Assembly (NCBI RefSeq): GCF_900640175.1
Contig: NZ_CAAAJC010000015.1
Coordinates: 1-64,000, forward strand
DNA length: 64,000 nucleotides
Direction: 5' to 3'
Origin: Legionella sp. W10-070
Lineage (GTDB): Bacteria; Pseudomonadota; Gammaproteobacteria; Legionellales; Legionellaceae
Shown: piece by piece, positions 38,368 to 46,421 of the stretch
How positions within the stretch are numbered: position 1 is the first letter of the stretch
How the letters are laid out: the number at the start of each line of letters is the position of its first letter
Notes under the pieces: model-generated
Databases searched by the model: none
What the model was told of the DNA's origin: nothing
What the model saw: the letters and a program-made list of their open reading frames with translations, nothing else
Made by a program: the position numbers and the translations under genes

Positions 38368-39411
38368 TTAATAACTGCCTAAAGTTGCTCTAAGGTCTAA
38401 ATTCTTAGCTTTACTGGTGTTATCCTTCAACCTGCTTGTAAACTGTGTTGAGTCATCAAAAAAACTATATATCATTTTTGGATTTTCTTTTCTCAAACAG
38501 TAATATACTGTTTTTACAATGTCATCTTCTATACGTATTTCTTCTATAACCGCTTGAAATCCAAATTTTTTTGCGAGGAGATCAACCATATTTTTTGATA
38601 AGTAATTTGCTATGCCATATTCCTCTTTAAATTTTTCCATGTTGAAGGACTGGCAACTATCATTTGAATTTGCTTTAATTTTGTCCATACTATATCTTAA
38701 GTTCAATAAAAGATGCGATAATTCAAGAACAATGTCATTATGACAATTTGCATGCTCCGATAAAAATAAAATTCCATTTGGCTCTAATAAGCTGGCTATC
38801 TGTTTAAAGCAATTCTGCTGAGCATCGAACGAGGGGAAGTGATGCAAAGAATGGTTTAGCATGATCACTTTAAATTTTTTATTCCCTAAGGCAGCTAACA
38901 AATTATGACCATCATAAATACAGTGCTTATGGATTTTTGCCATGTATTCATTTTTAGCAAGCTTATCGCTACTATTCTGGCCACCCCAGTCAATGCTGGT
39001 TTGGACATCAATCGCCCAACTTTCCATATGCAATTGCTCACTAACTAAATGGGTCATGGCGCAATCACCAGCTCCAATATCAAGAAGCGCTTTTCCTTGT
39101 AATTTCTTTTTTTCCTGATTAGGTAAACCATGAGTGATCATAGTAACAATCTTGCTGGCTTTCATAGCCTGATATTCTTCATCAGTCATGGGGAAGCCAA
39201 TAAGATCCTCTTTTGGCAAACGACTATACCAGTTTTCGATATATGATGCAGCAGAGGTGTCATTACTCTCAACAGATAGGGATTTCAATCCTTCAATTAA
39301 TTTATTTATTGCTTTTTTAGACACATCAATAAATGCATATTCAAATACACGAACAGCTTCTCTATGAAGATTATTGGATTTTAAAGTAGGGAGAATAAGA
39401 TTACTTCTCAT
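38368..39411 (-). CDS. Class I SAM-dependent methyltransferase, substrate unknown
   Basis: A 347-residue protein. The SAM-binding motif I is ALLDIGAGDCAMTHLVSEQL (about residues 107-126), followed by motif II SWAIDVQTS and the post-motif VIMLNHSLHHFPSFDAQQNCFKQIASLLEPNGILFLSEH. A 100-residue N-terminal extension and a 90-residue C-terminal part are not from a family I know. The ATG lacks a clear ribosome binding site. It lies divergent from the J-domain gene, with a perfect hairpin between them. It could modify a small molecule or, given its neighbours, be an exported protein; there is no direct sign of either. Confidence 0.75.
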   Translation of the reverse strand: MRSNLILPTLKSNNLHREAVRVFEYAFIDVSKKAINKLIEGLKSLSVESNDTSAASYIENWYSRLPKEDLIGFPMTDEEYQAMKASKIVTMITHGLPNQEKKKLQGKALLDIGAGDCAMTHLVSEQLHMESWAIDVQTSIDWGGQNSSDKLAKNEYMAKIHKHCIYDGHNLLAALGNKKFKVIMLNHSLHHFPSFDAQQNCFKQIASLLEPNGILFLSEHANCHNDIVLELSHLLLNLRYSMDKIKANSNDSCQSFNMEKFKEEYGIANYLSKNMVDLLAKKFGFQAVIEEIRIEDDIVKTVYYCLRKENPKMIYSFFDDSTQFTSRLKDNTSKAKNLDLRATLGSY

Positions 39412-39503
39412 TTAAACCACAATAATTAATTATACATGTGGTGAATAATGCACTTTTTACATCAATTTTGGAAGTTATATCTAAGTAACCAGGAAAAGCA
39501 GTA

Positions 39504-39559
39504 CCTACACACCCACTAAGTCTGATTATTTTGATAATCAGACTTAGTGGGTGTGTAGG
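39504..39559. repeat. Perfect 26-bp inverted repeat (hairpin/cruciform)
   Basis: The arms at 39504-39529 and 39534-39559 are exact reverse complements with a TTTG loop. The left arm begins CCTACACACCCACTAAG. It lies between the 5' ends of two divergent genes (methyltransferase and J-domain protein), a place where a terminator is not expected. A 77-codon minus-strand open frame through it is not convincing. Confidence 0.9.
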
Positions 39560-39655
39560 AAGGTGTAAAAATGCAGCCCAAATGCAACTTGCCTTGCTCT
39601 TCCCACGAAGCATAATTTTTAATACAATACGCACTTTTTATATTCAGAGATTAGC

Positions 39656-41041
39656 ATGAGTGAAATCGAGGAAATAGTAAAAAATACTGATAAGAACATG
39701 CGAGAAGAACTTTTATCAGGAAGGGATACTCATCAGAAAGACGACGTTCAAGCTATTATAAAAAAACACATTGATGCCGCATTTGAAACCGTCGAAGAAA
39801 AAGATAAGAAAACATTATATAAAAAGCTATCTATTCTCTTTCATCCCGATAAACTCCAAAATGACCCTAAAGGTTTATATGAAATTTTAAAAAAACATGA
39901 CATGGTAAATGAACCATTTAGAATAATTTCTGCACACAATGAAAAAGCGAATGCTCTTAATGAGATAGCCTCTGATCCAATTAGGGGGACAACAGCCCTT
40001 GTGAAAAAGCTTTATGATATGTCTTATGTACATTTAACTTACTATAAGAGGTATTATCAACCTTTTAGGGCGCTGGCTAATATAACATCCTGGATAATTA
40101 ATATCCCTCTGATTCTGACTGGTGTTGTTATTCTTATTGGAGCTAGCGTAACTCATGGCGTTATTACTTTTATAAATATGATCCACGATTTTTCACTTAA
40201 TCTACTGACTGGCGGGAAGCTAAAGCAAACAATTGCTGATGAACGTAATAGTCATCCTGAACAGTATGAGAAAGCTCATGATCAATACTTTGAAGGTATA
40301 AGACAGACAATGATTCTTCAAATAGAACTGATGAATGAGGAAGACTTAGAAAAAGAGCAATTAGAACAGAAAATTAATCAATTAAATGATATGAGTCTGG
40401 ATCAATTTCGTAATTTTTTTATTGCACAGCAAGTTCTCCTGGAAGGAGGGACATGTTCTTTCGAGTCATTTGAAGAAGAGCATAAAGCCGCTATCTTAAA
40501 ACAAATCCAGATTAATAAATTAAAAATGGTTGCTACGGTTCTTTTCCGTAGTATTTTTGATCCATTGCCCGAGGGGTTCTTCAGTGCAGCCTTCTCTTTG
40601 TTAATAGCGCGCCCGCTGACTCTTTTATTATCCCCCGTATTTTTGCTTGCAACATCAGCCATTGAAGCAGCAAAAAAACTTAATGGCATCTTTATTCTTG
40701 CTACCATAGGTGTACTTGCCGGAATTAAGCTTGCTACACTCGCTATAGTAAATGCCCCGTTATATCTACTTGACCTGACACGTTTCATCGCTAATGGTAT
40801 TGCTAATTTCTGCAGCAGTAAGCAAGAGCCTGAGTTCAATAAGCAACAAGAGCCGGTTGATATTGGTAATCATTCTCCAACAACCATGCGGCGGTTAATG
40901 GGAGGCACTACCAAAGTAAGCAGCAGAGATTCTATTCTGGTAGAGCCAGCACAAAAGGGAACGAGTAACACCCTATTCTCACCTGCCCCTATTCCTTCCT
41001 CACAGGATCCAGTTGTAAATACACTGAACACACTGGATTAA
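39656..41041 (+). CDS. J-domain-containing multi-pass membrane protein; effector candidate
   Basis: A 461-residue protein. Residues about 40-105 look like a J-domain: helix II LYKKLSILF, the diagnostic HPD at 63-65 in FHPDKLQND and a helix III. No Gly/Phe or zinc-finger region follows, so it is not DnaJ. Hydrophobic hairpins lie at about 140-175 and 305-380, with a charged helical region between them (about 205-275) and a Ser/Pro/Thr-rich tail. J-domains stimulate Hsp70 ATPase; a membrane protein of this form could recruit bacterial or host Hsp70. The ribosome binding site is weak. The HPD match is seen; function and export are inference. Confidence 0.75.
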   Translation: MSEIEEIVKNTDKNMREELLSGRDTHQKDDVQAIIKKHIDAAFETVEEKDKKTLYKKLSILFHPDKLQNDPKGLYEILKKHDMVNEPFRIISAHNEKANALNEIASDPIRGTTALVKKLYDMSYVHLTYYKRYYQPFRALANITSWIINIPLILTGVVILIGASVTHGVITFINMIHDFSLNLLTGGKLKQTIADERNSHPEQYEKAHDQYFEGIRQTMILQIELMNEEDLEKEQLEQKINQLNDMSLDQFRNFFIAQQVLLEGGTCSFESFEEEHKAAILKQIQINKLKMVATVLFRSIFDPLPEGFFSAAFSLLIARPLTLLLSPVFLLATSAIEAAKKLNGIFILATIGVLAGIKLATLAIVNAPLYLLDLTRFIANGIANFCSSKQEPEFNKQQEPVDIGNHSPTTMRRLMGGTTKVSSRDSILVEPAQKGTSNTLFSPAPIPSSQDPVVNTLNTLD

Positions 41042-41070
41042 AGTGTTGGATTCTATTGAAATTGAGATTT

Positions 41071-41091
41071 AAGGGTGGAGCATCCACCCTT
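41071..41091. terminator. Hairpin between convergent genes
   Basis: Arms AAGGGTGGA and TCCACCCTT (9 bp) with a GCA loop, 30 bases past the J-domain gene and just 3' of the minus-strand gene ending at 41108. There is no T-run; a bidirectional barrier is likely. Confidence 0.55.
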
Positions 41092-41107
41092 CCACCAATT
41101 GCAAAGT

Positions 41108-41677
41108 TTAATGATAACCATAGGCATCTGAGGGTTCACTGCCATATTCAGGCAGAGGATTGAGTTCAACAGAATTTTTGTTTAATACACAGATACTGAC
41201 GTTAACATTATCTTGAAAATCCGAGTTAATATCACCGTTTAAGTAGTTGACTTGCTCTACATTATCCCAACCACTCACAGGTTGAAGAAAATCTTCCCTC
41301 TCATTTAACTCAACAAAAATTTGTCTGTCCGGATCAACAAGATAAACACCATCTTCATCTTTATAGATAAGATAAGCATGATCCAAATCACCACTTTCCA
41401 GGTTAACTAACATTAATTCACCTGCCTTTAATTTTTTTATTTCCTCAAAAAACGCCGACGATTCATCAAAATCATCACTGCCATGTTTAGGATGAATTTG
41501 TTCTTCTATAGGATCATTTCCTCCTTCAAAATTTGGAATTTCTCGGGGTTCGACGTCTTCCAGTAACACACGGGCACCTTCTATTGCGCACCACTGGCAA
41601 TTGCCTTTATTTTGAGGAATACCCTCCTCTGTTAGAGGATTAATTTGCTTTAATTTGTCGATGAGTTCTTTTTTCAT
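41108..41677 (-). CDS. Papain-fold (Tox-PL-like) small protein; toxin/effector candidate
   Basis: A 189-residue acidic protein with no signal peptide. It has the pattern of papain-fold toxins and protein deamidases: Cys27 in KGNCQWCAIEGARVL, His100 in LDHAYLIYKDEDG and Asp115 in VYLVDPDRQIF, in this order and with Tox-PL-like spacing. Such domains (Papain_fold_toxin, PF15644-like) act as proteases or Gln/Asn deamidases in polymorphic toxins. The remaining sequence is Glu/Asp-rich. No immunity-like gene is adjacent on the same strand. Family assignment is from motif memory and not from a search. Confidence 0.7.
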   Translation of the reverse strand: MKKELIDKLKQINPLTEEGIPQNKGNCQWCAIEGARVLLEDVEPREIPNFEGGNDPIEEQIHPKHGSDDFDESSAFFEEIKKLKAGELMLVNLESGDLDHAYLIYKDEDGVYLVDPDRQIFVELNEREDFLQPVSGWDNVEQVNYLNGDINSDFQDNVNVSICVLNKNSVELNPLPEYGSEPSDAYGYH

Positions 41678-42156
41678 GGCAGCCCCACTATTAATGCACT
41701 ACCTTTCCTAAGTTCGATGCCAAATTGCGTTTTCTCAATTTCAGCATCGCCAATTGTAAAAATATAGTTCACTATTAACAGCTATGGCAGCACTAACAAC
41801 TACTGCGAGACAGATGGCACTCGCAATAATAAAAATTATATGAAAAACATTATATTTAATCAATTTGATTAAATATAATGAAATAATCCGATAGAAAAAA
41901 ATCTAAAACTCGTGTCCTATGGGGCTTGCCATTCTCCTTATTCAAGAACAAAATTACACTCAATTATTCATTTTTTCTTAAAAACCAAGGCGTTGGAACC
42001 AGAGACTTTATCTGCAGAATGTGGTGATTAGTATGATGCCCGCGCTTAAAGTGTGGGAAGTAGATAACTTAAGTTGAAATGTTAACAGACCCTAATTAAG
42101 GATAAGCCAAAATTTTTACCATCTGCCTTTTATGTTCCCAATCATATTGGAAATTT
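41678..42156. other. Intergenic region with an AT-rich 33-bp palindrome
   Basis: 479 bases between divergent genes, without a supportable gene. At 41848-41880 the 16-base arms CATTATATTTAATCAA and TTGATTAAATATAATG flank a single T and are exact reverse complements. This could be a strong operator, a cruciform, or the hairpin of a small transcript. No other repeat was seen in the region. Confidence 0.7.
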
Positions 42157-42816
42157 ATGCGATTAATACGCCTTATTATTTGCTTTTCTATCTCTTTATC
42201 TCCTTCTTTTTTATTGGCTGCTCAGGTTGCGGAAAAAGTATGGTCTACTCTGAGTTTGAATGCCAAGTTTGGAAAATACTCTTATAGGATAGAACCTCAG
42301 TTGCGTCTTATGGATAGGCCAACATTATTTGAGCAGTTCCTGACTGATGCGGGGGGTGGCTACCAACTTTCACCTGACTGGGCCGTATGGTTAGGCACTA
42401 CGTCAGTCACTACCAGACAAAATTTTAGCTCCAATATGCATGAATTCAGGATATGGCAACAGGTTATCTATACAGCAAACGCAAACCTGAGTATTCGCTC
42501 GCGCTTCGAACAACGAAAATTCCAGGGCTCATCCCAATGGGGTTATCGTCTGAGAGAACGAATTATCGTAAAGAAAAAGATTACCGATAACCTGACTATC
42601 CTCAGCTTTAACGAGTTATTGATAAACCTGAATCAACCTGAGTGGGTTCCAACCAATACACTTGATCAAAACCGCTTCCTCATCAGTTTAAACCAGCAGG
42701 TCTCCCAAAAGCTGACTTTAGGTGCTGGCTATTTATACCAATATATTTTCAGTACTCCTCGCAGAGTAGGCCATGTCATCTCTTTATTTGCTCAAGTCAC
42801 ATTGGGTGATAGTTAG
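42157..42816 (+). CDS. DUF2490-family outer-membrane protein
   Basis: A 219-residue protein with a signal peptide (MRLIRLIICFSISLSPSFLLAA) and alternating beta-strand pattern with aromatic girdles (KVWSTLSLNAKFG, YSYRIEPQLRLMD, WAVWLGTTSVTTR, EFRIWQQVIYTANANLSIRSRFEQRKF, ending in a Phe-containing strand). This fits the DUF2490 family of small predicted beta-barrels. The function is unknown. It stands alone, with no ribosome binding site that I can define clearly. Confidence 0.85.
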   Translation: MRLIRLIICFSISLSPSFLLAAQVAEKVWSTLSLNAKFGKYSYRIEPQLRLMDRPTLFEQFLTDAGGGYQLSPDWAVWLGTTSVTTRQNFSSNMHEFRIWQQVIYTANANLSIRSRFEQRKFQGSSQWGYRLRERIIVKKKITDNLTILSFNELLINLNQPEWVPTNTLDQNRFLISLNQQVSQKLTLGAGYLYQYIFSTPRRVGHVISLFAQVTLGDS

Positions 42817-43043
42817 TACTTCGAGCAATCATTTTATCGGGTTTCTCTGATAATTTTATATCGAAAAAAGGCAACTTTTTTCTCGAGCGGAAACGAAAAC
42901 ATCTGCAATGTCTTATTTCAATCTTTAAAATGTCTTAGCTTATGAGGAGACAGATCGCTCAAGGGGCTTTTATTGCTTATTGTGCCGAATGCTTCTTAAT
43001 GACTAACGTGGAATCTCTCAAAAAATCCATTGGTATCATATTG

Positions 43044-43844
43044 TTAGATAACTAAATGGCCTTTTAGATACCATTTACAATTGCCTGACAGATAGACTCG
43101 CTCATCCGTTACCTCACAATAAACTTCTCCTTTCCTGAAAGAGCCTTGAATTGCCCGAAGTGTGGCTTTATTAAGTTGCTCCGCCCAAAATGGAGCAAGA
43201 ACACAGTGGGCTGAGCCAGTCACAGGATCTTCAAAAATATTATGTTTAGGATAAAAGCAGCGAGAATAAAAATCCGCATCGTTTCCTCTAGCGGTTACAA
43301 TTAATCCACGTTTAGGCAATTTTTCCAGTGTTCTCAAATCAACCTGTACTTGCATTACCTGACTTTCATCAGCAAGCAGAATCATATAATCAAGTTCACT
43401 TTCATAACAACGAAGAGCACTCTTATCAATTAGAGATGCAATTAATTCAGAAGTTTTACTTGATTGAAAATTTAACCGCGGAAAATCCAATGTATAGCGA
43501 TTCTTCTTTTTACGTACAGCCAAAGGGCCACTCATACTTGAGAACTGAATGCTCTCAATATGCCCCTGGCCTAATTCATGTAAGGCAAAGCCAGCTGCCA
43601 ACGTGGCATGCCCGCATAAGCTGATTTCACCTCGCGGGGTAAACCAACGAATATGGAAACCTTGTTCATCCTTAATTACAAATGCAGTTTCTGAGAGATT
43701 ATTTTCTACAGCAATAGCCTGCATTAGTTCATCATTAAGCCACTCGCTTAATAAACAAACTGCGGCAGGATTGCCATGGAAAATTTTATCAGTAAAGGCA
43801 TCGATCTGAAAAATTTCAATGCTCTGCACAGCATACCTCATCAA
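43044..43844 (-). CDS. PhzF-family isomerase/epimerase-like protein
   Basis: A 266-residue protein with two diaminopimelate-epimerase-like halves. Motifs are FTDKIFHGNPAAVCLL, the catalytic Glu in NNLSETAFVI, GEISLCGHATLAAGFAL and the C-terminal EDPVTGSAHCVLAPFWA. PhzF isomerises an intermediate in phenazine synthesis; most homologues outside phenazine clusters, as here, have no known substrate. There are no phenazine genes nearby. Confidence 0.9.
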   Translation of the reverse strand: MMRYAVQSIEIFQIDAFTDKIFHGNPAAVCLLSEWLNDELMQAIAVENNLSETAFVIKDEQGFHIRWFTPRGEISLCGHATLAAGFALHELGQGHIESIQFSSMSGPLAVRKKKNRYTLDFPRLNFQSSKTSELIASLIDKSALRCYESELDYMILLADESQVMQVQVDLRTLEKLPKRGLIVTARGNDADFYSRCFYPKHNIFEDPVTGSAHCVLAPFWAEQLNKATLRAIQGSFRKGEVYCEVTDERVYLSGNCKWYLKGHLVI

Positions 43845-44015
43845 GTAATCTGAAAACGATATTAGATACTAAATGAACACTTTTCCACTTCTATGGGTTC
43901 CTGTTCAAATGTTGCAGAAGATTAACTGTCTCCATCATGATAAGCAAGACTTTCCTGATTAATTTTGCATCCTGATAGAATTTGTTAAAATATTCCAATA
44001 ACGTCTGAGAACAGT

Positions 44016-44348
44016 TTAATGGACGTAAACCTGCGTAGCTAATTTTCCTGCCAGCAAATCAAGCTCTTTAAAAGCCTCATGAGAATTGTCAGAATAATCC
44101 TGATCCTGAAGGAAACGAAACTCATTTAATAAGGGCAAGATCTCTTTTGTCAGTAATCCGGCATTTAAATTGTCAATTTGCCTCATAATCATAAAAAAAT
44201 GAGGGAATTGCACATCGAAATAATTAGTTGTTTTAGATTTAAACCTGGTGCCATCCAACATGGAATTACAAAAAACCGGCGTTATTTCTGTGGCCCCTGG
44301 CCAATAATGCAACTGCTCATACCCTTGATTTTTTCCCATTGGGTTCAT
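44016..44348 (-). CDS. Small hypothetical protein
   Basis: A 110-residue soluble protein that I do not recognise. The middle has aromatic residues (YFDVQFPHFFMIMRQ) and the C-terminal half looks helical. A good ribosome binding site (GAGAGGA) precedes the ATG, which supports a real gene. It lies downstream of mnmC on the same strand, about 70 bases after its stop, and may be transcribed with it. Confidence 0.6.
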   Translation of the reverse strand: MNPMGKNQGYEQLHYWPGATEITPVFCNSMLDGTRFKSKTTNYFDVQFPHFFMIMRQIDNLNAGLLTKEILPLLNEFRFLQDQDYSDNSHEAFKELDLLAGKLATQVYVH

Positions 44349-44417
44349 ATGTCCTCTCCCTGATTAATGACTCCAGATTACCAGTATAGATCAGAGAATA
44401 GATAAATCGACAAGTTA

Positions 44418-46421
44418 TCATTTTTTTATTATATTTTTACGCAAAAAACGGGCAGGTGACAGCGCTTGAACGAGAATCCGCGGGATAAAAGATGGTTCAT
44501 TGTTGATTAAAGAAGCCAGCCACTCGGAACTTAATGGGACAGTTGTTAAACCTCTTGAACCAAAACCTGCACAAATATATAACCCTGGATAGTAGGCTCC
44601 TGAAAGTGGAATCCAACGCTTTGCATTGGTTTTTAATGTTGCAAATCGTTCCATGAATACCTCCTTCTCCGGTACGGGGCCTACAATAGGCAAATAATCG
44701 GTTGTAGCCCCCCGTACAGCAGACCAGTGGCTTTTAACTTCCTCAGACCAGGCCAATCCTGCTGAAATTTTTTTTAACCGACTCAGGTTGGTTCTATCAT
44801 CCGCCAGACAACATGTAGACTCTGAGGATCCCAGATGATAAGTAGCCCCCAGGGCATGTAGATCATGATATTCAGGCAAGATATGGCCATCACCACACAA
44901 GGGGATTTTTAACCGACTGCTCTCTTGGCTAACAGCAATAGAAGTCATTTGTCCCTGTATTGGTTTCAGCGGTATATAATCTGTCTGCATGAATTTTGCT
45001 GCCTGATAACCATTGGCTATAACCAAAACTTCAGCGAAAAAATCTGCAGCATGCCATTGTCCATTAATGTATTTCAATTCCTTTATCGTGGTATCAGGTA
45101 CCCAATTAATTCCTGGAGTTTGAGAAAGTAACTGGCATAGACTTTTAGAATCCAACCAACCTGAAAAAGGAATAAAAAGCCCTCCTGTTGACAGATTAAT
45201 ACCGGCTAACTCTGATGCTTGTTGTTCATTAACAAGCATTCCTAATTCCGGGTAGTGGCTTAGCCATCGTTCAAGGCTAACTTGCGTTGTGCGTTCTTTG
45301 TCATTAAAAGCAAGCTGCAATATCCCGGACAGATTACCAACAGGATGGTCGAAAAGTAATTTTTTATAACTGCGGTGGGCAAATAAAAAAGCACTTAGCA
45401 TAAACAAGGTTAACGGGGACTGATAACCAGAGAGCTTAGGATAAAAAACCGCCTGAGTATTTCCTGAGGCTCCCGTACCTACTTCATTGGCAGCATCAAT
45501 CAAACTTACATTCCAGCCGCGTTTGGCCAGTGCATAAGCTGTGTAACAACCAGCAAGGCCAGCACCAAGGACAATGGCTCGCTTATCCCTAACTTTCCTG
45601 TTTACATCAACATGCCAGGGAGTGGTTCTTAAGTTTGGCTTCACAACTTCAGTAACTCCCTTGAATCGAGCGGTTATCATTTCCCTTTTTTTTGCAAATC
45701 CTTTGATCTTGTTAACGTCGAAACCAATGGCTTGTAAATTTTTCTTAACAATGCCCGCAGAAGAAAAGGTGGCCAGTGTGGTTTCTTTTTTTGACAGCAA
45801 GCCGATCATATAAAATAAACTTTCAGACCACATAGCTTTATTTTTAACAGGTGCGAAGCCATCAAGGAACCAGGCATCGACAGGATTAGTTCTTAGCTGT
45901 CTTTCCAATATTGGTTCACCACAGCTTAATAACTGATTAAAGCAATACTCCACATCACCTAGCATTAAATGCAGGTTAATGCGCCCATCATCAAAAGATA
46001 AATAATGAAATCCAGGGGTTAGAACAGGATAATCAGCAAGCAGTTTTTGGGCTTGCTCCTCTAAATCCGGCCATAACATTAAACATTGAGCGAGATCTTT
46101 TGCTGTTAAAGGATATTTTTCACAACTGATAAAATGCAATCGCGTATGCTTTGGCGCATATTTTAACCACAAAGACCAGGTTAATAAAAAATTTAATCCG
46201 CTGCCAAAACCTGTTTCGGCAATAACAAAGGTGTCTTCTGTTAAGTTTCGCCAGCGCTCAAGGAGGTTATTTCCCTGAATAAAAACGTGATCGGCTTCCT
46301 GCAAGCCATTTTCAGTTGAAAAATAAATATCATCAAATAGCCGGGAAAATGGGAGGCCATCACGCCATGCCAAATCTGCCGTTTCAATCGGAATAAAAGG
46401 ATCACTCACTCTACAACCCAT
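44418..46421 (-). CDS. mnmC: Bifunctional tRNA mnm5s2U synthesis protein MnmC
   Basis: A 667-residue fusion that completes 5-methylaminomethyl-2-thiouridine at tRNA position 34. The N-terminal methyltransferase (about 1-245) contains VIAETGFGSGLNFLLTW and VDAWFLDGFAPVKNKAMW. The C-terminal FAD-dependent oxidase (about 268-660) opens with AIVLGAGLAGCYTAYALAKRGWNVSLID and includes WSAVRGATTDYLPIVGPVP and ICAGFGSRGLTTVPLSSE. Its ATG overlaps the stop of the transporter upstream (TAATG), indicating coupled translation. Confidence 0.95.
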   Translation of the reverse strand: MGCRVSDPFIPIETADLAWRDGLPFSRLFDDIYFSTENGLQEADHVFIQGNNLLERWRNLTEDTFVIAETGFGSGLNFLLTWSLWLKYAPKHTRLHFISCEKYPLTAKDLAQCLMLWPDLEEQAQKLLADYPVLTPGFHYLSFDDGRINLHLMLGDVEYCFNQLLSCGEPILERQLRTNPVDAWFLDGFAPVKNKAMWSESLFYMIGLLSKKETTLATFSSAGIVKKNLQAIGFDVNKIKGFAKKREMITARFKGVTEVVKPNLRTTPWHVDVNRKVRDKRAIVLGAGLAGCYTAYALAKRGWNVSLIDAANEVGTGASGNTQAVFYPKLSGYQSPLTLFMLSAFLFAHRSYKKLLFDHPVGNLSGILQLAFNDKERTTQVSLERWLSHYPELGMLVNEQQASELAGINLSTGGLFIPFSGWLDSKSLCQLLSQTPGINWVPDTTIKELKYINGQWHAADFFAEVLVIANGYQAAKFMQTDYIPLKPIQGQMTSIAVSQESSRLKIPLCGDGHILPEYHDLHALGATYHLGSSESTCCLADDRTNLSRLKKISAGLAWSEEVKSHWSAVRGATTDYLPIVGPVPEKEVFMERFATLKTNAKRWIPLSGAYYPGLYICAGFGSRGLTTVPLSSEWLASLINNEPSFIPRILVQALSPARFLRKNIIKK

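Noticed and set aside
39401-39634. 77-codon minus-strand open frame upstream of the methyltransferase gene
   Set aside because: Most of it runs through both arms of the perfect hairpin, it overlaps the methyltransferase start, and its sequence does not look like a protein family.
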